From: Cephalotus follicularis
Lineage: Eukaryota; Streptophyta; Magnoliopsida; Oxalidales; Cephalotaceae
Reading direction: 5' to 3'
NCBI GenBank assembly: GCA_001972305.1
Contig: BDDD01000174.1
Coordinates: forward strand, 62,001 to 126,000
Length of the DNA stretch: 64,000 nucleotides
The notes beneath the pieces are model-generated. The model worked only from the letters and a program-made list of their open reading frames with translations. It made no database searches and was not told the DNA's origin. Position 1 is the stretch's first letter. The number at the start of each line of letters is the position of its first letter. The position numbers and the translations under genes are program-made. Shown piece after piece: positions 42,881 through 54,010 of the stretch.

Positions 42881-45046
42881 TGTTGGGAATGGTAATCCAT
42901 CCCCGCAAAAATAAATTAGACCATAGGGTGTTAAAGGTACAAACAAATTTTTTTTTGGTTTAAACATGCTAGCGGAAGCAACCATTAACACCACTAAAAC
43001 AGGTCCATACAGAGAATACATGTCACAAGGAACACCACATAAATTACATAATTGAATTCATATCACATATACATGCTTATGTGATATAACTATGGCAACA
43101 CAGAGGAAAAATAGGAGACATACCGAATGGCGATGGCTCCTTCATTTTTGCCGGTACAAGCTTGGGTAGACTCAGGTTGATACTTCAAGCTTTTAGTTTC
43201 TCCTCCAAGTCGAAATTCTGTTGTGCCAAGTAGCGGGTTTCAAAGGCCAGCAACTGATTTTTCAAAAAACCAACTCAGTTTTGCAAGACTCTGTGTTTCC
43301 TATTTGTGCTCACAAAAAGGGAACATTGTAATTGACAAAGGTTGTCAATAACAATCCACCCTAGGTTAGCTCCAAGCTTGGTGAACAAATCAGTGAAGTG
43401 ATTACTCAAGTTTTGGACGCACACCTACCAGCAATTTCACGCTCTGTCTTTACGCCAACAAGTTGAGCACGAAGTTGAATGCACCAGCGCCCATAAATCG
43501 TGCACCATCACTACGCTTCCTCTAAGGAAACCCCTTCCCACTCCCAATGTGCTCCCTCTTTTCTCACTGAGAAGGAAAACCAGCTGGGAGTGGGAGAAGA
43601 ACGTGCCCACATAGTGTGCCAACGTTAAGGCACTAAGCGTCGACGCTTTGTCCAAAGGCGTCAACGCTTAGACATGCTGGGCTTTACACCTGTCAAAAAT
43701 GATTCCAACGCATTCTTTGTATGACACATGTTCACTTCTCCAAGAAAACAACCAACAATAACTTAAATGAGTCCTACTCATTTTAGTAATGCCACATATC
43801 TCTTCGAATATTATTTAAATATAATTTAGCGAATATGTCACGATTTAACGATGACACAATTCGCAAAATACACCTAACCAATATTTGATTTTATAATTGT
43901 CACCAAGACTGAATATGTCCAGCATATTTATGAAGAAATCATTATCGACCAGAGACGCTTTAAAATCTCGTTTAAAATCTGGGGTGTTCATAAATTACCG
44001 AAATACCCCCATGGTTCGGTTAAGCCATTCTAAATAGTCCCAGACCTATTTAAAATGCTTCCGGACTAATATTCAATATTATCAAGGTGAAAAATTAATC
44101 CAATAAATTTTATCATGATTTATTACACACCACCGTAATGCGAGACTTTTTGAGTCGTCGGTTCGCGTGTACTATAATCACTCGTCATACTTAGCCCTGA
44201 TTGAGATCTAGGGTAAGGATATATGCCAATCCTATAAAATACCTCAATGGTTAAAATATCTGATTATCACTAGGACCTTTGGTAGATTCTTCGGAAATCT
44301 AATTTCCAGTCCACCTCAACATTGGCCAATGATTTCATAAGTCCAAAGTACAATCAGACCATAATAAGGCCGATCACCTTCTCTCAGGTGTGACGATCCC
44401 ATATTTTGCACTCACTTATAATCGTATAGATTCGATCATACCCAAAGACCACCCGATTGCAAGCCCCGTGTAAGAATTGGGTAAGGTGGAGATCAAACCA
44501 TAACCTTCTACGTACAATATAGAACAGTCGCTCAAGTCTAAGGATCATATGAGTTCAAGAACTCGCTAAATGACTAGCACATATACACAACCGCAACAAG
44601 TAGGAGTTACTACTGACACGTGAATAGCGACTATCCAAATAGTGCCTCCTACGCGGATCCTGTTCAGTGTACACGCTCCCAGTACCCACCTCGTATTTGC
44701 CCTAGTGTCACAACACAAGTGGTTGTGAGAGAATCCATCCTACAATTCCTAAAATCATGCAACATAAAGTCTTTCTGGTTCACTAATGCCCACTAATTGA
44801 ACCTATGACTTGGAACTAATTCGATACAACGAATAAAGTAGCCAATCTCACTGCCTCCATGCTTGGCATCCAACCTTATGTCCGGGCATTACAAGCGTAA
44901 GTAGGTTTATATAGACTACTTTGATTATATGATAAAACACAAGTGATATTGCCATATTAATTATAAACAAAATAACACATGCGATATATTTGGAATAAGA
45001 TTGTTTATATATGCAAATAGGTTTTATACAAAAGCCTATCCAATGG
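42881..45046 (-). repeat. Left (3') LTR of copia 2, main piece
   Basis: Plus-strand start TGTTGGGAATGGTAATCC, matching 58631. Covers nearly the whole 2.2 kb LTR; the last 24 bases are at 52502-52525. M1 palindromes AAGCGTCGACGCTTTG and GCGTCAACGCTTAG lie at 43637-43671. The element at 45047 is inserted after AATGG (45042-45046). Confidence 0.9.
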
Positions 45047-45734
45047 TGTAACGCCCCGAATTTCACAAATAATTTTTATGAAATTGGTGCGTGTACGATC
45101 GTAATAAAATCGATATAGGCCTGGAGTAATAAAAAGGCATTACGCATTTAAGTCATAATTGTGTTAGCCAAAACGGCTAATAAAGCCTATTTTTAATGCG
45201 CGACAATAAAGCCCAAATGTTCGTATTTTTATTGCGATTATTTTGGTGGCTGTTTGGATATTTTATGTTGCGATTCGCGGAAAAATCGGGACCCCGATCT
45301 TAGTATTTTACCAAAAAATACTAAGGGGGAAGCAAAAGAATAAAGGAAGGGAGAGAGGGACACGGGCGCATCACGCACCCGTGCAAGAAAGAAAGACAGC
45401 GGGCGCTCTGTGCGCCCGTGCCACAGAGAGAGAAAGAGAGACTGGGAGAGACAGCTGAACAGAGAGGGACAGAGGGCACCGAAGACGACGCCGGAGCCAG
45501 CCACGTGACCGGGAGAGGACGGCTGACCACCCAGGCACGCCTACCGCCGGTAAGCTTTTCCCCCTTCCCCTCTTTTCTCTTCTTTTTCTTCTTCTCACCG
45601 CCACTGTCGCGCCTCCCCCCGGCGTTTCCCGGCGCCATTAGCGTCACAGATGGTGTGGGTTAATGTGTAGAAGGCCCGCTCTACCCATTTCGACCACCGG
45701 TGAGGCATGATTCAGCCGGAATTGGCCGAAATTA

Positions 45735-45762
45735 GTTGACTGAGTCGACTCAGCGAGTCAAC
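45735..45762. repeat. Nested palindrome with GAGTCGACTC core
   Basis: TGAGTCGACTCA (45741-45752) is a perfect 12-base palindrome. It is flanked by GTTGAC and AGTCAAC arms. The 3' LTR keeps it at 51446-51473. A related GAGTCGACTCAGTGAGT lies near 45890. The core is one base pair away from the M3 core AGTCGACT. Confidence 0.85.
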
Positions 45763-46495
45763 TCATGACTGCCTGAGACAGCGCTTTCGGCACCGAGTCT
45801 CGGTGAGTCACGGGCAGGGACGCATAGGACTGGTTTATGTGTGGCGTTTTTGGGTGGTGATCGAACCTGTTGAGGTCCGGCGAGTCGACTCAGTGAGTAA
45901 CAACTCACTACCGGCCGTGGCGCAGCGTTCGACACCGATTCCCGGTGAGTCATGAGCGGTTCTGTGTAGACCGTTCAATGTGGAACCCGTTGATGAGTGT
46001 TTCGTAAGCGTGATGAGTCGGCCGAAATCCGGCGGCGTTTCGGTGACGCAATGTTTTGTGTGTCGAGCATAACGGAAATGTGTTGTATGTGCAGTGTGCG
46101 AGTGGTAATTGGATTTGGCATTGAGGAACTGATCAATTGGCGAGAACCGGGGTTCGGTTCAACGGTAATTGGAAAGGTTCGGCAATTGAACCTACGGCTC
46201 GACTGTGCTGTTGTGGCTGTTATTCCTAATTTGGAATCAAAGGTAGGGGATTTTATAAATGTTGTTTGAGTTCAATTATAATAAATGTTCCTTGATGAAA
46301 TGCGTGCATATCGTGTCTTGGAATGATTGTGGGCTGTGGATTGTGGATTGTGTGACTGTGTTAGGGTTTCTATGAATAGTTAACCCGTCATGCATATTGT
46401 GTTTTACAATGATTGTAGATCGGATTACATGTGTTGTATACTTCAACATTATTGGTTTTGAGGTGTGTCGAGGGAATCGTGTTTTGGTTCGCGTA

Positions 46496-46601
46496 ACCGT
46501 CGACGCTTAGGAAAGAAGCATCGACGCTATAGATTGTTATACGGAGAATGTGTCCTGATTCACGATAAATGTCGACGCTTAGAGATAACGTCGACGCTAT
46601 G
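46496..46601. repeat. M1 words in LTR of the 45047 element
   Basis: Four copies: ACCGTCGACGCTTAG, AGCATCGACGCTATAG, TGTCGACGCTTAGAG and AACGTCGACGCTATG. They stand just before the M3 array, so this LTR carries two palindrome classes side by side. Confidence 0.85.
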
Positions 46602-46674
46602 ATTCGTTGTGTGTTAGAATGGATTGATGTGAGTTGTGGCTTCGTTTTGCTGCTGTTATTCTGCACTGTCTGCA

Positions 46675-47010
46675 GAATCCAGCTGATTGTCCACGAGGAC
46701 AGCCGACTGCTCGAGTGCGCCAGTCGATTGTTCGGTATGAACAGCCGACTACTCAATCCATCCATCCGACTGTGCTTGGGAGCCAGTCGACTGTGCATGT
46801 ATGTTACTGAGAAATGCCTGCAGAGGCTTGAGTAGCCGACTGCTGTAGGCCAGCGGCCGACTGTTGGGTATAAACAGCTGACTATCAAGGATGACAGCCG
46901 ACTGTCGAGTGTGGGCAGCCGACTGTCGAGTGTGGGTAGCCGACTGCCAGCTTAGGACGGCCGAGTGTTGAAGGAAAACAACCGACTGCCAGTATGGGAC
47001 AACCGATTGT
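46675..47010. repeat. M3 palindrome array in LTR of the 45047 element
   Basis: About 15 degenerate copies of CAGTCGACTG, mainly as AGCCGACTG, spaced 17-30 bases. The left arm has drifted to GCC while GACTG is kept. The shorter 3' LTR of this element lacks the array. Confidence 0.88.
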
Positions 47011-47682
47011 TTGTGTTTGTCTTGCATTGTGGGCATGTGTATGCATCTTGCACTGTGATGAATTGTGATTGTGAGTGAGTATTGTTGATTGTGAACTGAT
47101 TGTGCATCGTGATAACTGATTGTGAACTGTTGTATCATCCTTTTGGAAGTGCATTCATGATCATTATAAATCATTGCTTTACACGAAAATGTATGTTTCA
47201 AGCAAATATATATTTTCAAAGAACTGTGAAAATGGCTTCCAAACATCGTGAACTGAGTTTTGTAACATCGTGAATCGAGAACCGCGACATCGTGAAAATG
47301 AGTTTTTTTTCAAGTATTTTGTTTTATAAATTACTTGGAAAACTGTTTTGAGCATCGAGATGGCTGTGAATTTGATTGAGCTTGACTATGATTGCTGATT
47401 GTGATTGTGACCGTACTAGTTGCGTGGCGGAGATGCCAGCGATGACTAGTGGTCGGGTTGACCCAGGGGCCAGGAGATGGCTGGGTAACTCACTGCATAT
47501 TGACCTGCATTGTGCCGTCCGGAGTCGGGGCCGATGACGGGATATACGACGTTGGGGCCAGGAGTTGGCGACGCTCTTCGTACCCATCGAGATTTGTGTA
47601 GTCCTTTTTGGGACGTGATTGTGAACTGTGAAATGTGATATGGTGTTATTGTGAATCGTGAATTGTGACATTGTGGTTGGGC

Positions 47683-47689
<7 letters not shown>

Positions 47690-47718
<29 letters not shown>
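47690..47718. repeat. TA microsatellite
   Basis: About 14 TA units within the LTR of the 45047 element. Confidence 0.95.
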
Positions 47719-47721
<3 letters not shown>

Positions 47722-48196
47722 TCAGGATATAGTATGTATTGCATCATGTTGCATTCATTACATAGCATTCTTTATCGTTGACCCCAAATCATGTTTATAA
47801 CTTAGCCGAGTGAGGACAAAGGCTAACCCCCCCTACAGTTTCAGTTTTATTTCAGGTTGATGCAGCGGATTGTTACCGTTGAGCTCCGTGGAGCAAAAAG
47901 GAGTTTATGTTGTTTCTACTTATGAGAAACGTCAATGGATCTTTGTAATAAATTAATCGATGTATTGATGAATATTGTTCATGCTCCGTTTGAGGGCAGT
48001 TAACTTTGATGATGTTTATTATTGTAGCATGTAGTATGGGATGCATGTTACGTTTCATTCAGCTTATATTTAAATGCTTCTGCAAGTTGTTTATAGCATT
48101 GGAAAGTTTTAAATTTATGGTAAATTGCATAAGCTGGATTTATATGTTGATTGCCACCACTATATATGTCGGTTGTGAAACGGGGTGTGACAACAG

Positions 48197-48210
48197 TGGT
48201 ACCAGAGCTT
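48197..48210 (+). promoter_or_regulatory. Primer-binding site of the 45047 element
   Basis: TGGTACCAGAGCTT, a one-mismatch form of the methionine-tRNA complement, four bases after the LTR end. Confidence 0.85.
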
Positions 48211-48329
48211 ATATTCCTTTTATAAGCTATTGCTGGGATACTATCCTCGGCAAGTAAATAATAGGATGAAGAAACTTGTCCCGGCTAATAGGTTCCTTGG
48301 CAATTAACGATTGTTTCCTCCAGATGAAC

Positions 48330-48780
48330 CATGACATCTTTCCTTATAGGAAACAAAATGGATGGAAGGAGAAAATGCAGAAAGCCTCGAGCCGTTAATG
48401 AAGTTTTTCCTAAGGAAGTGAATGACAGAACGGACCCTATGAGCCGTATAGCGGATTAATTCCTGCAGTAGATGGCTGCGAATGTTGCAAACATGGTGGA
48501 TACGCGTTGATTGTATGCTCAAGCTCACCCACAGCACATGGCTCCTGGCCACGGTGCACGTGATGATGGAAATCAGTTTGGAAGGAATCTTGATAGATTC
48601 ATTGAGCATAATCCTTCTAGTTTCAATGGGGAACTTGATGCGACTATTGCTGAAAGATAGTTACAAGATCTGGGGAAGATCTTTACTGTTATGGGTTACC
48701 CGGAAGGCTGGCCTTAAGAAGGCAGACCTCCTGAATCCTACAGGATACATCGAATGAAGAGATAGGGAGGGCTTTGAAGT
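48330..48780 (+). pseudogene. gag remnant of the 45047 element
   Basis: Phrases such as MAANVANMVDT and, in other frames, RFIEHNPSSFNGELDATIAE and GKIFTVMGYPEGW are recognisable as the start of a Tekay-type gag (compare FLKLNPPAFVGDSN in Tekay 2). No long open frame. Broken. Confidence 0.6.
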
Positions 48781-50529
48781 CCGGAATGGTAAAGTGACCA
48801 ACCAAATAAGTCGTAATGGCTAATTGGTCGATCGGATGGGCCGAAAGGCATATCTGTTGTCAGAAAAGTTTTCGTATCGAATAGTGGTTGATCGGAATCG
48901 AATATGAATGGTCATTGCGAATGGCTAGTGTATCATCATGGATCGTATCGTATCGATCGTATCATGATCGTATGAACTGTTATCGAACGGTTAGTAATCG
49001 AATGTATCGCTGTTGAATGGATAGTGACCGAGTGGATCGTTATTGATCGGATAGTGGTCGAATGGACAGTTATCGAATAGATGGGCATTGCGTGAATGCT
49101 CGGAATAGATTGTGAAGGAACCGATGGGCGGCCAACTACTTATATGTGCTGGTATGGGACAGTATGTATATTTAGTCGACCGTTAGGCGACAACTACATA
49201 TGGTCTTAGCCTCTAGATCCCTAGTAAAGTGTGAACGGCTATAAACCGTAAACGGCTATGGACCGTAAACGGATGTGAAATGTAATGGATAGAGCACAAT
49301 CATGGATTGATACGGGACGAAAGGCCCCGAATGATGGTATTTGGTAGAGTTACTGATGACGTATTGTGTTATGACTTATATAGATGTGAAATGACATTGT
49401 TTATATTGCTTATGCTATGTACGCATCTCACATGATTGACATTACACATATATCTGCTACACCCTGGCACGCATTCATTACATATGTATATTGTACACAG
49501 CCATTGGCTGCTGATCTGCTTCATTGAAATGAAGTGGGTCAGGTTTAAGTTCAGGTTCGGGTGGACGCGTCAGTGATTAGACAGTCCAAGTGCAGGGTAA
49601 GAATCTATATTCTTTTATCAATGGTTGTATGAGGTAGTTGATGTAGTGGACAGTGTATTTACATTATATGACCTGCCGGCTTGTGGCAGTGCGAGAATAT
49701 AAATGTGTGTTGATGTATTGGACCTGCCAACATGTGGCAGTGCATCATTTGATCGGTGTATGATATTATTGGATATGATCAAACCCATCATAGAGGGTAT
49801 TGAAAGGATTGTCCTTTGCATGCAAACGATATATTTGGATTTAATTGAGATGTAGTCTGGTGTGGGCGGAGCCCCCAGCATATAGATTGTGATGAGATAT
49901 GAGGGTTAAACCCCAAAACATATAAACTGTGGTTTATCAAGTGGCATGGAGTCCAATAAACGAATACTTCATGCCGAAATTTCGAGAAATCTTAAGAGTT
50001 TGATTTTAATGGATTCATCACTTGAGGTTCTAGAATGATGTAATTCTATTGAATTGTAGTTTGATGAGGGCTTAGCCCATTTGTAAACTGTTGGTTCCTC
50101 CTTCGGGAGTGTGGATATAAATTGTGTTTTCTTTACAAGGGGCATAGTCCTGTAAACGAATACTTCATGCCCGATTTTCGGGAGATTATAAGAGTTGAAA
50201 TGTATTCAACTGATTATTCCGCTGGCATGATGTGATTCTTTAAAGTTCTAGCTTATAGCACTTTTGAGTATGATTGATGTGTGACTGTTGCGGAATTGTG
50301 CTGGATATACTAGTGTAGGATCCTTATTGTTGGGAGATTGAAAGTAATTAACTGAATAAGTGCTAATTGGAGTTATTTGGAGTTGCGGAATAATAATGCG
50401 TAAGATGTTGGGTTCTTGGAGACCTAGTGATATAGATATAGTATGGTTACAAATTGAACGGATACAGATTGTGCGGTTACGGAATGTGCGGTCATAAGCC
50501 ATATGACTATGGATCGTATGATTATGAAT
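48781..50529 (+). other. Interior of the 45047 element without coding regions
   Basis: About 1.7 kb. 48830-49090 is a degenerate array of GTTATCGAATGGATAGT-like words. 49650-49750 has two copies of GACCTGCCRRCWTGTGGCAGTGC, a phrase also seen in the Tekay 2 LTR (near 39340). 49960-50180 contains two copies of a phrase with ACGAATACTTCATGCC. Nothing coding is visible. Confidence 0.6.
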
Positions 50530-50690
50530 GGTTTGATGTGGATGCGCTGTGGTCGCAAGCCTATCGCTCTAGTTTCTCCGTACATCCGGCGATTAGAAAG
50601 ATGTATCGAGATCTGAAGCTCGATATTGGTGGAAGTGTGATGGTAGTACCATGGGCTTGGAAAGCCACTTGGAACGAGAGGAAGAAGTGA
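50530..50690 (+). pseudogene. Integrase zinc-binding remnant
   Basis: RSSFSVHPAIRKMYRDLKLD matches the N-terminal zinc-binding part of gypsy integrase (the HPG.TKMYRDL motif). It is all that remains of pol in this element. Confidence 0.65.
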
Positions 50691-50744
50691 AGGCATTCTA
50701 CCTTCACATGTTTAATCTAGGGAATCTCGGGATGAGATTTCTTT

Positions 50745-50757
50745 AAGGAGGGGAGGA
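50745..50757 (+). promoter_or_regulatory. Polypurine tract of the 45047 element
   Basis: AAGGAGGGGAGGA just before the 3' LTR start TGTAAAGCCCC. Confidence 0.85.
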
Positions 50758-52496
50758 TGTAAAGCCCCGAATTTCATAAATAATTTTTATGAAATTGGTG
50801 CGTGTACGATCGTAATAAAATTGATAGAGGGTCGGAGTAATAAAAAGGCATTACGCATTTAAGTCGAAATTGTGTTAGCCAAAACGGCTAATAAAGCCTA
50901 TTTTTAATGCGCCACAATAAAGCCCAAATGTTCGTATTTTTATTGCGATTATTTTGGTGGCTGTTTGGATAATTTATGTCGCGATTCGCGAAAAAATCGG
51001 GACCCAGATCTTAATATTTTACCAGAAAATACTAAGGGGGAAGCAAAAGAATAAAGGAAGGGAGAGGGGGACACGGGCGCATCATGCGCCTGTGCAAGAA
51101 AGAAAGATAGCGGGCGCTCTGTGCTCCCGTGCCAGAGAGAGAGAAAGAGAGACTGGGAGAGGCAGCGGGAGAGAGAGGGAGAGAGGGCACCGGAGACAAC
51201 GCCGGAGCCAGCCACGTGACCGGGAGAGGACGGCGGACAACCCAGGCACGCCTACCGTCGTTAACCTCTTCCCCCTTCCCCTCTTTTTTCTTCTTTTTCT
51301 TCTTCTCCTTGCCACTGTCGCGCCTCCTCCCGACGTTTCCCGGCGCCGTTAGCGTCGCGGATGGTGTAGGTTATGGTGTAGAAGGCCCGTTCTACCCATT
51401 TCGACCACCAGTCAGGCGTGATTCGGCCGAAAATGGCCAGAATAAGTTGACTGAGTCGACTCAGCGAGTCAACTCATGGCTGCCTGAGACAGCGCTTTCG
51501 GCGCCGAGTCTCGGCGAGTCACGGGCAGGGACGCGTAGGACTAGTGAATGTGTTGCATTTTTGGGTGGTGATCAGACCTGTTGAGGTCCGGCGAGTCGAC
51601 TTAGTGAGTCGCAACTCACTGCCGGCCGTGGCGCGACGTTTGGCGCCGATTCCCAGCTAGTCGTGAGCGGTTCTGTGTAGACCGTTCAATGTGGAACCCG
51701 TTGATGGGTGTTTCGTAAGCTGGATGAGTCGGCCAGAATCCGGCTGCGTTTCGGTGACGCAATGTTTTGTGTGTCGAGCATAACGGAAATGTGTTATATG
51801 TGCAGTGTGCGAGTGGTAATTGGATTTGGCATTGAGGAATTGATCAATTGGCGAGAACCGGGTTCGGTTCAACGGTAATTGGAAAGGTTCGGCAATTGAA
51901 CCTACGGCTCGACTGTGCTGTGGCGGCTGTTATTCCTAACTTCGAATCAAAGGTAGGGGATTTTATAAATGTGGTTTGAGTTCAATTATAATAAATGTTC
52001 CTTGATGAAATGCGTGCATATCGTGTCTTGGAATGATTGTGGGCTGTGGATTGTGTATTCATTACATAGCATTCTTTATCGTTGACCCCAAATCATGTTT
52101 ATAACTTAGCCGAGTGAGGACAAAGGCTAACCCCCCCTACAGTTTCAGTTTGATTTCAGGTTGATGTAGCGGATTGTTACCGTTGAGCTCCGTGGAGCAA
52201 AGTGGAGTTTATGTTGTTTCTACTTATGAGAAACGTCAATGGATCTTTGTAATAAATGAATTGATGTATTGATGAATATTGTTCATGCTCCGTTTGAGGA
52301 CAGTTAACTTTGATGATGTTTATTATTGTAGCATGTAGTATGGGATGCATGTTACGTTTCATTTGGCTTATATTTAAATGCTTCCGCAAGTTGTTTGTGG
52401 CATTGGAAAGTTTTAAATTTATGGTAAATTGCATAAGCCGGATTTATATGTTGATTGCCACCACTATATATGTCGGTTGTGAAACGGGGTGTGACA
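50758..52496 (+). repeat. 3' LTR of the 45047 element
   Basis: Starts TGTAAAGCCCCGAATTT and ends GGGGTGTGACA, 1.7 kb. It matches both ends of the 5' LTR with about 5% differences but lacks the middle of the longer copy, including the M1 and M3 arrays and the microsatellite. The nested palindrome (51446-51473) and the 3' stem-loop (52106-52135) are present. Confidence 0.9.
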
Positions 52497-52501
52497 AATG
52501 G

Positions 52502-52525
52502 CTTGTCGGGTCACCCTATCTAACA
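52502..52525 (-). repeat. Left (3') LTR of copia 2, end piece
   Basis: CTTGTCGGGTCACCCTATCTAACA, the last 24 bases of the LTR; the right LTR has GCTTGTTGGATCACCCTATCTAAT at 63872-63895. On the element's strand this is the LTR start TGTTAGATAGGGTG. Confidence 0.85.
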
Positions 52526-52540
52526 ATGTCCCACTTGACC
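52526..52540 (-). promoter_or_regulatory. Polypurine tract of copia 2
   Basis: On the minus strand GGTCAAGTGGGACAT directly precedes the LTR start TGTTAGATAGG. Moderately purine-rich, as in many copia elements. Confidence 0.65.
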
Positions 52541-52723
52541 CTCAAGCCATGAACTCCTATAGCCTAAGCCCAGCGTCCCACGATGACGCTCCAAAGCCTT
52601 TGTGCCCATTGCCTTTGTCAGCGAAACTGTTGTATTCTCCTCTCAGGAGACTCTCTGAAGCTGAATATCTCCCATACCAATGATCTCTCGAATCAAATGA
52701 TAGCGTCGCTCAATGTGTTTGGA

Positions 52724-54010
52724 TCACTGGTGAGACCGTGGTTCCTTGGCTTGTGCTACATCCCCATTATAGTCATAGTATATTGCAACCGGACTTCTAA
52801 TGGTAGGAACAACTCCGAGTTCAGTGATGATCTTGCATATCCATACACCCTCCTTGGCGGCATCTGAGGCTGCTATGTACTCAGATTCTATTATGGAATC
52901 TGCTATTGTCTCTTGCTTTGAGCTGCGCCAGCCCACAGCACCTGCATTTAGCACAAAAACATATCCAGAGACTGACACCTGATCAGCGGGATCACTATCA
53001 AAACTGGTGTCTGTATAGCCCTCCAATTTCAACTTACTATCCTTCCCATAGATCAAGAAGATATCCTGAGTCCATCTAAGGTACTTTAGAATTCCCTTGA
53101 CCACTTCCCAGTGCTTCTCACCAGGATCAGACTGAAATTGGCTTGCCATACTCAGGGCATACGCGACATTAGGCCTAGTACATAACATGGCATACATGAT
53201 CGACCCTACTACCGAAGCATAAGGCATCCGACTCATGCGTGCTCTCTCCTCAGGTGTCTGTGGAGACATCCTTTGAGAAAGTTGAATTCCTTCACCTATT
53301 GGCAATAGGCTTCTCTTGGAATTCTTTATGCTAAACCTTTTCAGCACCTTGCTGATGTCTTGGTTTTGAGAAAGCGCAAGCAACCATTTGGATCTATCCC
53401 TGTAGATCCTAATACCCAGTATATAGGTGGCTTCTCTCAAATATTTCATGGAAAAGTTCTTAGCTAGACATAATTTTTCAGACTGCAACATCTCTACATC
53501 ATTCCCAATGAGTTGGACATCATCCACATACAGCACTAAGAAAGTGATACTAGGCCCCTATGCTTTCGATAAACACAAGGCTCATCTACATTTTTAGTGA
53601 AGCCAAAAACTTTCACAGCTTCATAAAAACGTAGATTCCAGCTACGTGATGCTTGCTTTAGTCCATAAATGGACCGTTCTAGCTTGCACACTATGTGTAG
53701 ATGCTCAGTGGATGTAAACCCCTCGGGTTGGGACATATAAATGTCCTCTTCAAGACGCCCATTTAAAAATGTCATCTTGACATCCATTTGTCATATCTCA
53801 TAATCATAATGAGCGGCAATCGCAAGCAAAATCCAAATGGATTTGAGTATGGTGACAGGTGAGAATTTCTCAGTATAGTTGACACCATGTCGCTGTCTAT
53901 ACCCTTTCGCCACTAATCGAGGTTTATTGTTTCGATTTTTCCATCTGCATTCACTTCTTTTTGAAGATCCATTTGAAGCCAATAGGCACTATGCCTTTGG
54001 ATGCTTCAAC
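52724..54010 (-). pseudogene. Reverse transcriptase and RNase H of copia 2 (broken)
   Basis: Minus strand. From right to left: RLVAKGYRQRHGVNYTEKFSPV, MDVKMTFLNGRLEEDIYMSQPEGF, SIYGLKQASRSWN, LYVDDVQLIGNDV at the catalytic site, YLREATYILGIRIYRDRSK, MYAMLCTRPNVAYALS, then RNase H SSKQETIADSIIESEYIAASDAAKE. Well preserved in the last 270 codons, with some breaks before that. Confidence 0.9.

Larger units (their letters stand above)
45047..48192 (+). repeat. 5' LTR of the 45047 element
   Basis: Starts TGTAACGCCCCGAATTT and ends GGGGTGTGACA. In order: an AT-rich start, a GC-rich purine block with inverted repeats (45350-45480), nested palindromes (45735-45762), M1 words (46496-46601), an M3 array (46675-47010), TA microsatellite, a TTAGCC...GGCTAA stem-loop (47802-47831), then GCATGTAGTATGGGATGC and GCTTCCGC-like words. 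About 1.4 kb longer than the 3' LTR of the same element. Confidence 0.9.
45047..52496 (+). mobile_element. Tekay-like deletion derivative nested in copia 2 LTR
   Basis: An LTR element with a 5' LTR at 45047-48192 (3.1 kb), primer site TGGTACCAGAGCTT, a 2.6 kb interior and a 3' LTR at 50758-52496 (1.7 kb). It is bordered by perfect AATGG duplications (45042-45046 and 52497-52501). The interior holds only remnants: the start of gag (48330-48780) and an integrase zinc-binding segment (50530-50690). Protease, reverse transcriptase and RNase H are absent, so it could not move by itself in this form. The LTRs differ by about 5% over 235 bases by eye; it is younger than copia 2. Confidence 0.9.

Noticed and set aside
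45321-45663. Arginine/glutamate-rich open frames on both strands
   Set aside because: They lie in the GC- and purine-rich part of an LTR, overlap in several frames, and owe their length to biased composition. The 3' LTR has equivalents at 50949-51584.
46388-47246. Overlapping minus-strand frames rich in repeated PxAVGC and QSAV phrases
   Set aside because: They are read-through of the M3 palindrome array in the LTR; the repeated peptide phrases come from the DNA repeat.
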